Assembly (NCBI RefSeq): GCF_000719285.1
Contig: NZ_JOFS01000050.1
Location: forward strand, 1-46,478
DNA from: Streptomyces bicolor
GTDB taxonomy: Bacteria > Actinomycetota > Actinomycetes > Streptomycetales > Streptomycetaceae
Direction of reading: 5' to 3'
DNA: 46,478 nt
A model generated the notes under the pieces. That model searched no databases. It had not been told where the DNA came from and worked only from the letters and a program-made list of their open reading frames with translations. Position numbers and translations under genes: made by a program. Position 1 is the first letter of the stretch, and each line of letters begins with the position of its first letter. Below, piece by piece: positions 23,373-31,878 of the stretch.

Positions 23373-23377
23373 ATGGG
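23352..23377. repeat. Perfect 12-bp palindrome at the end of the lasso B gene
   Basis: CCCATTCACTCG (23352-23363) and CGAGTGAATGGG (23366-23377) are exact complements around TT, and span the stop codon of the B gene (TGA 23370-23372). It could be a terminator without a T-run, or an operator for the exporter gene. A smaller hairpin, CCTGCC/GGCAGG, follows near 23410-23427. Confidence 0.6.
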
Positions 23378-23480
23378 AAGTTGCGGAACTGACGCCGCCG
23401 GTGGCCCACCTGCCTTTTTGCGGCAGGGGGTCGCGTAAACCGGCGTGCCCGGCGGCGGGCGGGACCTCTACACCAGACAG

Positions 23481-25370
23481 GTGACTGCAGAACCCGCCCC
23501 CGCGATCGGCCCTGCGCCGGTCATGCGGTACGTCGACGACCAACGCGAAGGCACCCTGGGCCTGGCCGCAACCGCCCGCCGTCTGCCCGCCGTCCTTGCC
23601 CGCACCGTGCGGCTGGCCTGGCACGCCGACCGCCGTGCCCTGATCTCGATGCTCGCCGCGCAGGCGGCGGCCGCCGTCCTGGCCGCGCTCGCCCTCACCG
23701 CGACCACAACGCTGATCGCTGTGGTCCTGGACGCGACCGCCGCCTACGGCCGTAACGAGCCTGTCGGTCCCGTCCTGCGCGGCGCCGTTGTGCCGGCCGT
23801 GTGGGTGGCCGCCGCGCTCGTCGGGGCCGCACTGTGTGACACCGCAGCCCGCGCGGCCGCCGCTCGCCTCAGCCCCGCCGTGTTCCGGGAGGCCGACCTG
23901 CGCGTCCTGGACGCAGCCGCCTCTGTCGAACTGGTCGCCTACGAACATCCCGGCTTCGAGGACCGTCTCGAAGCAGCGGGCAAGGGCGCAGAGTCGGCCC
24001 GCGACCTCGTCCTCGACGTCCAAAGCGCCCTCTCCGTCCTCGCGCAGCTGGCCGCCGTCACCGCCGTGGTCGCCACCCTCGACTCCATCCTCATGGGCCT
24101 GCTCCTGCTGACCGCCGCGCCCCGCGCCTACGCCTCACTGCGGGCCGCCCGCCTCGAGCACGCGGCGGCGACCGCAGCCCGCTCCGACACCCGCCTGCGC
24201 GCGACCCTGCGCGGCTACAGCACCGACCGCAACACCGCAGCGGAAATCCGCGCCGCCCTGATGGGCCCCTTCCTCTCCGCCCGGTACCGGCAAGTCTCCG
24301 ACCGGCTCGAGGCCGAGGCACTGGCGGCCGCGGTGCGGGGCCTGCGCGTCCAGCTTGCCGGCGACGCGGTATCGGCGATCACGCTGTGCGGAACGTTCGC
24401 GGCGCTGGCTGGACTCGTCGTCTCCGGGCGCCTGGAGGCGGCAGCGGCCGGGACCGCGCTGTTCGCCCTGCGCACCGCCACCGCCGCTCTGACGACGCTG
24501 ACCCGGGCAGCGGCGCGGGTCTTCCGCACCGGCCTCTACCTGGACGACTGGGCAGCGTTCCTCGACGAGGCTGACCGCCACCGCACCCACCGCGGCACCC
24601 GCCCCCTGCCCGCCGACGGCCCCAACGTCATCAGCGCACGCGCCGTCACCTTCTCCTACCCGGGCAGCGACCGCCCCGCCGTCGACCAGGCCGACCTCGA
24701 CCTCAAACGCGGTGAGATCGTCGCCGTCGTCGGGGAGAACGGCTCGGGCAAGACCACGCTCATCCACCTGCTCACCGGCCTGTACCTGCCCGACGCCGGC
24801 GAAGTCACCTGGGACGGGGTGAACCTCGCCGAGGCCCAACCCGCCGACGTATGGCGACACGTGGCGATGACACCACAGGAGTACACCCGCTGGCCCCTGA
24901 CCGCCCGCGAGAACATCACCCTCGGCACCCCGAGCGAGCAGCGTGACGCCGCGGTGCTGGAAGCCGCCCGCGCCAGCGGAGCAGACCGCGTCCTTAACAG
25001 CCTCCCGGCCGGACTAGACACCTCACTCGCACGCTCCTGGTGGGGCGGACACGACCTCTCAGGCGGGCAATGGCAGCGGATCGCGCTCGCACGCTCCTTC
25101 CACGCCGACGCCGCCGTACACATCCTCGACGAACCGACCGCCGCTCTCGACGCCCGCGCCGAACGCCAGGTCTTCGACAAATTCCGCGAACTCGCAAACG
25201 GACGCACGGCCCTGGTCATCACACACCGGCTCGCCAACGCACGCATCGCAGACCGCATCATCGTCATGGCCGACGGCCGCATCACCGAATCCGGCACCTA
25301 CAAGGAACTGCTCGCACAGGACGGGCTATTCGCCCAGCTGCATCACCTGCAGGACGGCGCCGAAGGCTGA
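23481..25370 (+). CDS. ABC exporter (half-size, permease plus ATPase) for the lasso peptide, about 629 aa
   Basis: An N-terminal membrane domain (several helices between residues about 50 and 350) is fused to an ATPase domain. The ATPase has Walker A GENGSGKTT (about 415), signature LSGGQWQRIALARS, Walker B VHILDEP and an H-loop ITHRLANA. Such transporters at the end of lasso operons export the product and can give self-immunity. The start is uncertain: GTG 23481 (used), GTG 23445 and ATG 23523 are all possible and none has a strong ribosome site. The gap to the B gene holds a palindrome, so it may have separate control. The 3' end overlaps the convergent membrane gene by 45 nt. Confidence 0.82.
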   Translation: MTAEPAPAIGPAPVMRYVDDQREGTLGLAATARRLPAVLARTVRLAWHADRRALISMLAAQAAAAVLAALALTATTTLIAVVLDATAAYGRNEPVGPVLRGAVVPAVWVAAALVGAALCDTAARAAAARLSPAVFREADLRVLDAAASVELVAYEHPGFEDRLEAAGKGAESARDLVLDVQSALSVLAQLAAVTAVVATLDSILMGLLLLTAAPRAYASLRAARLEHAAATAARSDTRLRATLRGYSTDRNTAAEIRAALMGPFLSARYRQVSDRLEAEALAAAVRGLRVQLAGDAVSAITLCGTFAALAGLVVSGRLEAAAAGTALFALRTATAALTTLTRAAARVFRTGLYLDDWAAFLDEADRHRTHRGTRPLPADGPNVISARAVTFSYPGSDRPAVDQADLDLKRGEIVAVVGENGSGKTTLIHLLTGLYLPDAGEVTWDGVNLAEAQPADVWRHVAMTPQEYTRWPLTARENITLGTPSEQRDAAVLEAARASGADRVLNSLPAGLDTSLARSWWGGHDLSGGQWQRIALARSFHADAAVHILDEPTAALDARAERQVFDKFRELANGRTALVITHRLANARIADRIIVMADGRITESGTYKELLAQDGLFAQLHHLQDGAEG

Positions 25371-26060
25371 CGCCCCAGTGCCGATAAAAGTGGCAGCCAG
25401 GCAGAAACGGCGAAGGCCCCGGACCAAGCTCCGGGGCCCTCTATCTCCACTGAACGGCCCGGTTGTCTCGTCGATCTCGTCGACGCGTTGGCGGAGCCTG
25501 TGGAGTGGAACGACGATCGCGTCTGCGCCCTGTCCAGCATCAAGGTCTGCAGTGTCCTCGGCGCGGCGAAGGGCGTGGCGCAGCCAGCGCACGGCCGTCC
25601 GACCGCGGCCAGCGTCGAGGGCCTCTTGGACCTCGTCGAGCCAGTTCTGAGCGCTTTGCGCATCGGCGGCCTTGGATGTGCGCAGCGGCTGGGCGTCCTG
25701 GAGAAGTTCGGCGGCAACGGCCCGAAGCCGTACCTCCGAGCGTGCTGCCCGGGCCGCTTCCACTGCTGTTGCTCTGATGAAGAGTCCCGCGACGGCAGCA
25801 CCGATCCACAAGAACCAGGGTGAGGAACTGCCGCTCATACCCAGTTCGGCCCGCACCTTCCGGGCCAGAGCGGGCAGCGTCAAGGCGCCGAGCAGCAGGA
25901 CCGGCCAGACGATGGCGAGCCCACGTATGTGGCGGTCCCGTTCCTCCTGTGCGAGTCGCATACCGAAGCACATCGGGATCAGCAACTGTGAAGCGCTGAA
26001 CACGGGAATGGCGACGAGAACGACCGTGAAGGAAGCCTCGGGTCCGGTGGTGGGGAACAT
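25326..26060 (-). CDS. Hypothetical multi-pass membrane protein, 244 aa
   Basis: ATG 26060 has CAAGGAGACGCTG upstream. Hydrophobic segments: about residues 11-31 (FTVVLVAIPVFSASQLLIPM), 45-63 (GLAIVWPVLLLGALTLPAL), 75-95 (WFLWIGAAVAGLFIRATAV) and near the C-terminus (CLAATFIGTGASAFGAVL). Between the third and last lies a long charged, helical cytoplasmic part (about 100-215). Convergent with the exporter, overlapping it by 45 nt. Function unknown; a link to the lasso peptide is only positional. Confidence 0.65.
   Translation of the reverse strand: MFPTTGPEASFTVVLVAIPVFSASQLLIPMCFGMRLAQEERDRHIRGLAIVWPVLLLGALTLPALARKVRAELGMSGSSSPWFLWIGAAVAGLFIRATAVEAARAARSEVRLRAVAAELLQDAQPLRTSKAADAQSAQNWLDEVQEALDAGRGRTAVRWLRHALRRAEDTADLDAGQGADAIVVPLHRLRQRVDEIDETTGPFSGDRGPRSLVRGLRRFCLAATFIGTGASAFGAVLQVMQLGE
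25415..25438 (+). terminator. Terminator hairpin after the ABC exporter
   Basis: GGCCCCGGA (25415-25423) and TCCGGGGCC (25430-25438) pair perfectly around six bases, 44 nt after the exporter's stop and followed by CTCTATCTCC. It lies inside the reading frame of the convergent gene 25326-26060. Confidence 0.6.
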
Positions 26061-26176
26061 GGACAGCGTCTCCTTGAGGACGCCGATGGCGTGGGACGGC
26101 GGCGACCAGCTTATGAACCGGCTCTGACAACAGACCTCGCGGTCGCCGGCCGTCACCGCGCCAAGGGGTGGTGGCC

Positions 26177-26725
26177 TTAGGCCTGGTGGAAGAGCGGGGG
26201 AAGCAGGCCATCGCCCGGCCAGAGATCCTGCTCGGCGACGAGGCAGGCGAGGAACATGTCGACCTCGGCCAGGACGGCGGCACGCTCCTTCGGCCCGTAG
26301 GTGATGAACTCGTTGGCGGCGGCGTCGAAGGCGCGCACCTGGTTGTTCGGGCCGGCGCAGATGAGTGCGCGCCCGATCTCGGGCAATCCGAGGCTGAGGG
26401 CGTCGCACTCCCCGGTGCGGACGAGGTGCACGAGGTCGGTGGTGACCTTCTCCCAGTCTCCGACCCACGGCCAGCCTGCACCGCCGTCCAGTTCGTGGGT
26501 GAGGGTGGAGAGCGGGATGATCTCGCCCGGCGTGCGTCCGTGGGTGAGGCGGTCGTGAATCCGGGCGCCGTCGGGCTGTTGCACCTGGGGGTGGAGCAGG
26601 GATGCGGCGGCGACCACGGTGGTGTTGATCTCCTGTGCGCCATCGCCGGGGTAGTACGGCTCGTGTGCGAAGAGCAGATACACGTTCGTGGTGCGGACTG
26701 CGTCGTCGGCCTGGGGCTGAGCCAT
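26177..26725 (-). CDS. Hypothetical protein, 182 aa
   Basis: ATG 26725 with GAAGGGAT upstream. The protein starts with a polar leader then TNVYLLFAHEPYYPGDGAQE and is soluble with a repeated alpha/beta feel; the segment DWEKVTTDLVHLVRTGECDA is helical. No catalytic motif is seen. It is 14 nt after the end of gene 26740-27636 and likely belongs to the same minus-strand transcript that begins at 29057. Confidence 0.6.
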   Translation of the reverse strand: MAQPQADDAVRTTNVYLLFAHEPYYPGDGAQEINTTVVAAASLLHPQVQQPDGARIHDRLTHGRTPGEIIPLSTLTHELDGGAGWPWVGDWEKVTTDLVHLVRTGECDALSLGLPEIGRALICAGPNNQVRAFDAAANEFITYGPKERAAVLAEVDMFLACLVAEQDLWPGDGLLPPLFHQA

Positions 26726-26739
26726 GGGTCGGTATCCCT

Positions 26740-27636
26740 TCAGCGGTGAAGTGCCGGTTGTGGACGAAGGTGTTGGCCGTGCCGCTGGTTCGAAGCCGGG
26801 CGGGAGGAGGCCCAACGGGCCTTCGCCACCGCGGGGCTGGTCGGCCTCGCCGGAGGCCGGCTCGGCGCGATGCGCTCCAGGCTCTGGGCGACTTGATCGG
26901 CGAGCTGGACCATCAGCCATTCCCGGTCGATGAGGCGCGTCGAGGCCGAGCGGGTGTCCTGGTTGTGGAGCAGGCCGGCGGCGACCCACAGAAGGTTCTG
27001 GCCGATCTCGGCCGAGCGGCGCAGTTCGTAGCGGTCGCTGCCAGCGGCGGCCTGGACGATGCAGGTGTGCAGGGCGGCGAGGCGCTGCAGGTTCTGGCAG
27101 GCGGCGTCTGATTCGACGCTGCGGACGTGTTCGCGGGCCCGGTCGTCGAGCCGGTCGGGCAGGTGCTCGGTGAGCAGCGGGGCGAGCAGCATCACCGGCA
27201 GCACGAGGTCGGCAGGGATGCCACGGTTGAGGGCGAACAGGGCAGCGAAGAGGCTGATGACGGCCACGAGAACCGCGGAGAGTCGCAGGGATGCGGGGCT
27301 TGTATGGGTCAGGGCGATGCGGTGGGCGGGACGCCTGGTCAGCCAGCGCACCGCCAGCCGCTGTGTCGTCGTCGCGCCCGGGGTGAGCACCCCGATCTGT
27401 CGAGGGAGGTTGGGCAGGGTGCCGTCGCCGGGCACGGTCCAGGTCAGCCAGCCCGACCCGGTGCGCTCGTACACGAGCACGGGCTCGCGCGTGCCGGTGC
27501 ACGCGGTGTCGCGGCAGACGTGTCCGGTCAGCAGCGCGCGGGATCGTTCTTCCTCCCACCGTCGCGGATCGCGGGCGAAGGGACGGAGAGGCTGCTGGGG
27601 TGCCCTCCGCGGTGGTGTGCGGAGCGTGTCCGTCAT
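26740..27636 (-). CDS. Hypothetical membrane protein, 298 aa
   Basis: ATG 27636 overlaps the stop of gene 27633-29057 by ATGA. Two adjacent hydrophobic helices occur at about residues 120-160 (LSAVLVAVISLFAALFALNR, then ADLVLPVMLLAPLL). The N-terminal part is basic and contains a short Cys pair (CRDTACTGT). The C-terminal half is helical with an amphipathic segment DREWLMVQLADQVAQSL and a Pro/Arg-rich end. Translation is coupled to the HTH gene before it. Confidence 0.62.
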   Translation of the reverse strand: MTDTLRTPPRRAPQQPLRPFARDPRRWEEERSRALLTGHVCRDTACTGTREPVLVYERTGSGWLTWTVPGDGTLPNLPRQIGVLTPGATTTQRLAVRWLTRRPAHRIALTHTSPASLRLSAVLVAVISLFAALFALNRGIPADLVLPVMLLAPLLTEHLPDRLDDRAREHVRSVESDAACQNLQRLAALHTCIVQAAAGSDRYELRRSAEIGQNLLWVAAGLLHNQDTRSASTRLIDREWLMVQLADQVAQSLERIAPSRPPARPTSPAVAKARWASSRPASNQRHGQHLRPQPALHR

Positions 27637-29057
27637 GAAGTGCTCGCTTCCAGAGGGTCGGTCAGGGCAGAGGTGCAGGTGGCGCAGCGGCCGTCGCCGT
27701 CGGGGTGTGCGCGGCGGGGAGTCAGACCTGGACAGGTGCGGCACAGCGGCCAGTCGAGGCAGGCAGGGCAGAGGTCTTCACCGGGGGCGGTGCCGGGCCG
27801 GCCGCAGCCCGCGCATTCGACGAGCGCCCGGTAGGTGAGCGCCTGGTCGACCGTGCGGTCGGCGGCGGAGGTCGTGGAGGGCTGCGCAGTCCGCGCGGCC
27901 TCGTCCGGGTCGGTGTCGTCGACACTGGCAACGGGCGGCGGGTAGAGCTGGGCGGAGCGCAGTCGGGCGGCAACGATCGCGTCGACAGAGGTGCGGATCC
28001 GGCTTGGCAGGGGGCGGCTGGTGATGACGTGGCGCAGCTGCTCGGAGCTCCAGCCGGCGTCCAGCATCGCGGTCATGACCCGGCCCTGGTCGCACAGGGC
28101 CTTCTCCTGTAACAGCAGTTCGGGATGGGCCGACCCGATCGACAGCAGCAACCGGGTGCCCGGATCCAGATCCTGCGGCGCCGGCGTGACCGTCCCCTTC
28201 GGAGGCGCAGCCGGGCGGCCGCTCGTGCGCTCGCCGCGGGCGCACGGAGGGACGGAGCTGGTGTTCTGCTTGTTGGTCTTCTTACTGATGGTGTTCTTTG
28301 TGGGGCGGTCAGCCAACGTAGGGTTATCCAGTCCTGGATTTCCCGACTCTGGTTGTGACCTGGTGTTTTGCAGGGCAGGCAGGTCGGTTATGAAGTACGT
28401 TGCCGAGCCGAGCGTGCCGTCGGAGTTGCGGTCGCGGTCCCGCTGCAGGAAGCCGTAGCGCTCAAGCTCCTCCAGCCCGGTCGTCACCGCATCCACGCCC
28501 TCACGACCACGCCGGGCCAAGTCCGCGACCGTCATGTGCCAGCCCTCGCGATGGGTGCTGATCAGTCCGAACAGCCCCTTCGCCTTGAAGGACATGCGGT
28601 GGTCTCGGAACAGGCCGTTGGCGATCTGGGTGAACTGGTCACCGGCCATCACACCGCGGCGGATGCCCCTGCCGCAGTCGCCCCGATCGTCCGTGGATGC
28701 CATCGGCGCGTGGAGCCTCGTGGCGGCGTCCGCCATGAGGGCGTCAACGAAGGTGGGGTGGTCGGTGATGGAGTAGACGATCTCGCCGAGGGTGCCCTTC
28801 GTACGGCGCAGGCGTTCCCGGATCAGGTAGCCGTGGGTCTCCAGTTCCTGCAGCCCGGTGCGTACCGCATCCCGTCCGTCGGGACCGGAGCGGACGAGGC
28901 CGGCGACGGTCACCTGCCAGCCGTCCTGGTGGGTGCTGATGTATCCGAAGATTCCTTTCGCCCTGTAGGAGAGGCGGTTGTCGCGGAACAGACCGTTGGC
29001 GATCTGGGTGAACTGGTCGCCGGCCATGGCCCCGCGGCGGATCCGTGCTCCGGTCAT
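27633..29057 (-). CDS. HTH protein with duplicated N-terminal domain, possible replication initiator, 474 aa
   Basis: Two copies of one winged-helix-like domain occupy residues about 3-105 and 125-225: both open with RRG-MAGDQFTQIANGLFRD, then (F)GL/YISTH--GW--TVA, and finish with an IT(D)-P strand. A Lys/Thr-rich linker and a helical region follow, and the C-terminus (about 410-460) has four CxxC-like pairs (CAGCGRPG, CPACLDW, CRTCPG, CATC), a zinc ribbon. Tandem wHTH proteins like this often start plasmid replication or control transfer. The start is uncertain: ATG 29057 or ATG 29099, none with a good ribosome site. It heads a three-gene minus-strand operon, and TGGTCGGGG repeats lie upstream at 29211-29285. 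Confidence 0.68.
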   Translation of the reverse strand: MTGARIRRGAMAGDQFTQIANGLFRDNRLSYRAKGIFGYISTHQDGWQVTVAGLVRSGPDGRDAVRTGLQELETHGYLIRERLRRTKGTLGEIVYSITDHPTFVDALMADAATRLHAPMASTDDRGDCGRGIRRGVMAGDQFTQIANGLFRDHRMSFKAKGLFGLISTHREGWHMTVADLARRGREGVDAVTTGLEELERYGFLQRDRDRNSDGTLGSATYFITDLPALQNTRSQPESGNPGLDNPTLADRPTKNTISKKTNKQNTSSVPPCARGERTSGRPAAPPKGTVTPAPQDLDPGTRLLLSIGSAHPELLLQEKALCDQGRVMTAMLDAGWSSEQLRHVITSRPLPSRIRTSVDAIVAARLRSAQLYPPPVASVDDTDPDEAARTAQPSTTSAADRTVDQALTYRALVECAGCGRPGTAPGEDLCPACLDWPLCRTCPGLTPRRAHPDGDGRCATCTSALTDPLEASTS

Positions 29058-29210
29058 CGCGCGTCCGCAAGCGCGCTGTGCGTGCCGCAGCCGGGGCATC
29101 CCAAACCGCTCGCGGACGCGAGACGGTTGGTGCCGAGAGGCGAGGTAACGGGCGTGAGATCCATGCCAGGCAGCTCATCTGCCGACGCCGACCAGGACGG
29201 CGGCCACAAC

Positions 29211-29285
29211 CCCCGACCATCGATCACGCTCCAGCAACATGCGCGCTGGGCTGCCATGGTCGGGGCGTGGTCGGCCCCGACCAGC
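29211..29285. repeat. TGGTCGGGG repeat cluster, second locus
   Basis: CCCCGACCAT at 29211-29220 and, 40 bp on, ATGGTCGGGGCGTGGTCGG (29256-29274) followed by CCCCGACCA (29275-29283). TGGTCGGGG at 29257-29265 and CCCCGACCA at 29275-29283 are exact complements. This lies upstream of the divergent HTH gene. Bases 29286-29763 contain no gene I can support. Confidence 0.6.
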
Positions 29286-29763
29286 CGTCGCGGCAGTGCC
29301 AGGCGGGCAGCTCGTGGTGCTCATGACGGGCAGGGCTGTGCGCGGTTCAGATCGGCCATGTCCGGCGTCGTGCTCCGCTTCTCCCGGGCGTACCTCATCG
29401 CAGGTGACGTACGCGCGCCCTGGCATTCTTCATGAGTCACGACAGCGGTTGTTCAGCATTCTGGGAGGCACCCGAACTCCTCCGTGTTCGATGTTCACGA
29501 GAAACGACAGCACCCCGCCCAAGGCGTCCGACGGCTTACCGGAGGCTCCAGCGGGGAGGAGGTTTCGTTCCTCAAGCGGCTATCAGCGGCGGCCGCTGCC
29601 GCCATCCCATTCCTCGATGGCTGGCAGCAGTTCCACGGGCACCGCGCAGGCCAGGCAGCCCATCGTGTTGGGGCGGAGGTCTGGAGGGTTCAGAGTGTGT
29701 GCGGCGCGGCGTTAGTCGATCAAGCGGCCGGCAGTGGCGATGATGGGGCGGGAGGTGTATTCC

Positions 29764-30582
29764 ATGGGCGAGTACGTCGAGGCCAACGGAACCACGATCT
29801 GGACCGAGAGCCGTGGCCAAGGGCCCGACATCCTGCTGATCGCGGGGCTGAGCGACCCCGCCGAGGCGTGGCAGGCGCAACTCGACGGGCTGTCGGACCG
29901 GTACCGGGTCATCACGTTCGACAACCGGGGGTCTGGGCGGACGCCGTTGCCCGACGGGCTCATGTCCGTGGCCATGATGGCCGACGACGCCGCAGAACTG
30001 CTCCGGGTACTCCGGGTCGACAGGGCGCATGTCGTCGGCTATTCGGGTGGCAGTGTGATCGCTCAGGAGCTGGCCCTCCGTCACCCTGAGGCCGTCCGCA
30101 GCCTCGTTCTCACGAGTACCTGGGCCCGGGCGGACGCCTACTTCACCGCCATGGCCCGCTTTTGGCACTGGCTAGCGACGGGGGCGCCCGACGAGCGCGC
30201 CATGCTGGAGGCGTTCTACCTGTGGATCTACACGCCGCGCGCCCACGCTGACGGCACGGTGCAGCGGTTCATCGACGAAACGCTCGCCTTCCCGTACCCG
30301 CAGTCCGCCGAGGCTTTCCAGCGTCAGCTGGAGCCGTTCATGCGGCACGACACGCTCGACCGGCTGTCCGGAATCACCGCGCCAACTCTCGTCCTGGCCG
30401 GCGAACGGGACATCGCCGCGCCACCGCAGCTCGGGCGGGTCGTGGCCGACGCCATCCCGGGCGCCCGCTTCGAGGTCATGGCGGAGGAGGCCCACCAGCC
30501 GTTCCAGGAGTCCCCGGACGTGTTCAACGCACGGGTTGAGGACTTCTGGCGCGAGGTCGTTGGCGAGACCCGGCCGTCCTGA
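29764..30582 (+). CDS. Alpha/beta hydrolase, 272 aa
   Basis: ATG 29764 follows GGGAGGTGTATTCC. The fold marks are present: oxyanion region LLIAGLSDP, the nucleophile elbow GYSGGS (Ser about residue 98), an acid in LAGERD (about 219) and the final His in EEAHQPF (about 244). The cap part (about 125-190) is helical and aromatic-rich. It probably hydrolyses an ester, lactone or similar small substrate; which one is not visible. It stands alone with no partner genes, so it may be cargo on the element. Confidence 0.8.
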   Translation: MGEYVEANGTTIWTESRGQGPDILLIAGLSDPAEAWQAQLDGLSDRYRVITFDNRGSGRTPLPDGLMSVAMMADDAAELLRVLRVDRAHVVGYSGGSVIAQELALRHPEAVRSLVLTSTWARADAYFTAMARFWHWLATGAPDERAMLEAFYLWIYTPRAHADGTVQRFIDETLAFPYPQSAEAFQRQLEPFMRHDTLDRLSGITAPTLVLAGERDIAAPPQLGRVVADAIPGARFEVMAEEAHQPFQESPDVFNARVEDFWREVVGETRPS

Positions 30583-31188
30583 TCAACAGCGCGCGCCCCG
30601 GACCAGACGACCGCCGTCAGTGTCTACACCATGAGCGCCGGGCGACTTGGCCATCATGGCCGCGCTGCTGGCGCTGGCTGGCGTGAGCATCAGTGGGCCG
30701 GCTCTTACCCGATCCCGCCGCACCCGCTGACCGCAGCGGATCTTCGACTCGCTGACGGAGGCTGGCTGTCTCCCAAACTGGTGGACAAGTGCTGTCCGTT
30801 CTCGCGTGCAGAGCCACGCGCCCCAAGTTGTAGGCGTCGCCTCGAGCGCGTGCACCTCTGCATCGTCTCGGTAGGAGGTGGTGCGGCCACCCTTGAATGG
30901 CAGTCCCGGTCTGATCTTTTGGCGTCGACGCAACCCCTGCCACTTCGGCAGGGGTTTTTCCGTGCCCGGCCCGTCGACCACCAGATGAGATCTCGGAGCC
31001 GACGGAAGCCGGCACGGAGGAGTGGGGCTCGAGGGCTCGCGTTCCAGCGTCGCGCTCGTCGTGACGTGGATCTGCTGAACGCGCTCCTCGAGGTCGAGTT
31101 GCGGGGCTAACCCCTGAGTTCTCCATCGTCCTGACCGCCGTCCCCGTCCGGACGGCCAGACCCTTCCGATACAGCTCTTGGAGGAGCA
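30583..31188. other. Gap without a gene, contains an intrinsic terminator
   Basis: No coding frame persists. At 30932-30959 AACCCCTGCC and GGCAGGGGTT form a 10-bp stem with loop ACTTC and a run of five T, a textbook intrinsic terminator on the plus strand that is unusual for this GC content. It is 350 nt after the hydrolase. A short coding-like tail before 31110 (DVDLLNALLEVELRG) may be the end of a lost gene. Confidence 0.55.
30932..30959 (+). terminator. Intrinsic terminator with T-run
   Basis: AACCCCTGCC (30932-30941) pairs with GGCAGGGGTT (30947-30956) around ACTTC, followed by T residues to 30959. Confidence 0.75.
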
Positions 31189-31411
31189 GTGAGCAACGAG
31201 CAGGGAACCCCCAGGTCCGGATCCGACCGGCGATGCGGTCGATGGGGGTCCGGCGCAGCCCGTGCAGAAGGCCGGGGTCAAGGCTTCGGAGCGGAACGAC
31301 TTCGCGAAGAAGGCCGGCCTGGCCGCGATCGGGGGAGCGTTCTCCGGAACGTTCCGCGTCGTGGCTGCCTCGATCCGCGACGCCATCCTCGGGGGTTCCG
31401 GAGCGGAATGA
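31189..31411 (+). pseudogene. Small amphipathic protein gene, frameshift at a C-run
   Basis: GTG 31189 follows CTTGGAGGAGCA. The first eight codons are in one frame; after the C5 run (31208-31212) the coding signal shifts to the frame that reads PTGDAVDGGPAQPVQKAG, then KASERNDFAKKAGLAAIGGA and ends TGA 31409-31411. The joined product would be about 73 aa, with a hydrophobic/amphipathic C-terminal helix (AAIGGAFSGTFRVVAASI). Homopolymer error or one-base mutation is likely. No function recognised. Confidence 0.55.
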
Positions 31412-31584
31412 GGCTGCCCGCTTCGGCGGGCCAACCATTACTGACGCGGTGGTGGCCAAGCAGCTCCGGTGCAGCGGTGGTGAACTGCCCGGCATGCCGA
31501 CCGCTCCCAGGCACTGCGCTCCAGGGGGTCGGCTGCTCGGCCGAAGCTGAGCGAGGCCCTGTTCATGGTCTTGGGAGCGGGAGT

Positions 31585-31806
31585 TGGTCTGAGGGCCGGT
31601 CGCCCGCGGGGGGCCGGATCAGACCTGGGACCCTGACCAGGATCAAGACGCTGATCGGGCGCCGGTTCCACAAGACGCTCTCACTTTCGACCATCGCCGA
31701 GATGCTGCACCGCCACGAGTTCAGCCACCAGGTCCCGGCCCGGCAGGCGCTGAAGCGGGACGAGTACAAGGTGCCCGGCTGGGTGAAGGACACGTGGCCC
31801 CAGGTG
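31585..31806 (+). mobile_element. IS630-type transposase fragment
   Basis: The frame from about 31633 reads RIKTLIGRRFHKTLSLSTIA, then HEFSHQVPARQALKRDEYKV and GWVKDTWPQVE, which corresponds to the winged-helix DNA-binding part of IS630-family transposases. Upstream, DQTW and the continuing part are one base out of frame, so a frameshift lies near 31625. No catalytic DDE domain and no terminal inverted repeats are present. This is a relic of an old insertion, not a mobile element. Confidence 0.6.
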
Positions 31807-31878
31807 GAAGCACCGCGGTGGGGCCCGGGGGAGTCGCCAGACAGGAGCCGCTCCCCCGGTACCGTCCGCGAGATCAAC

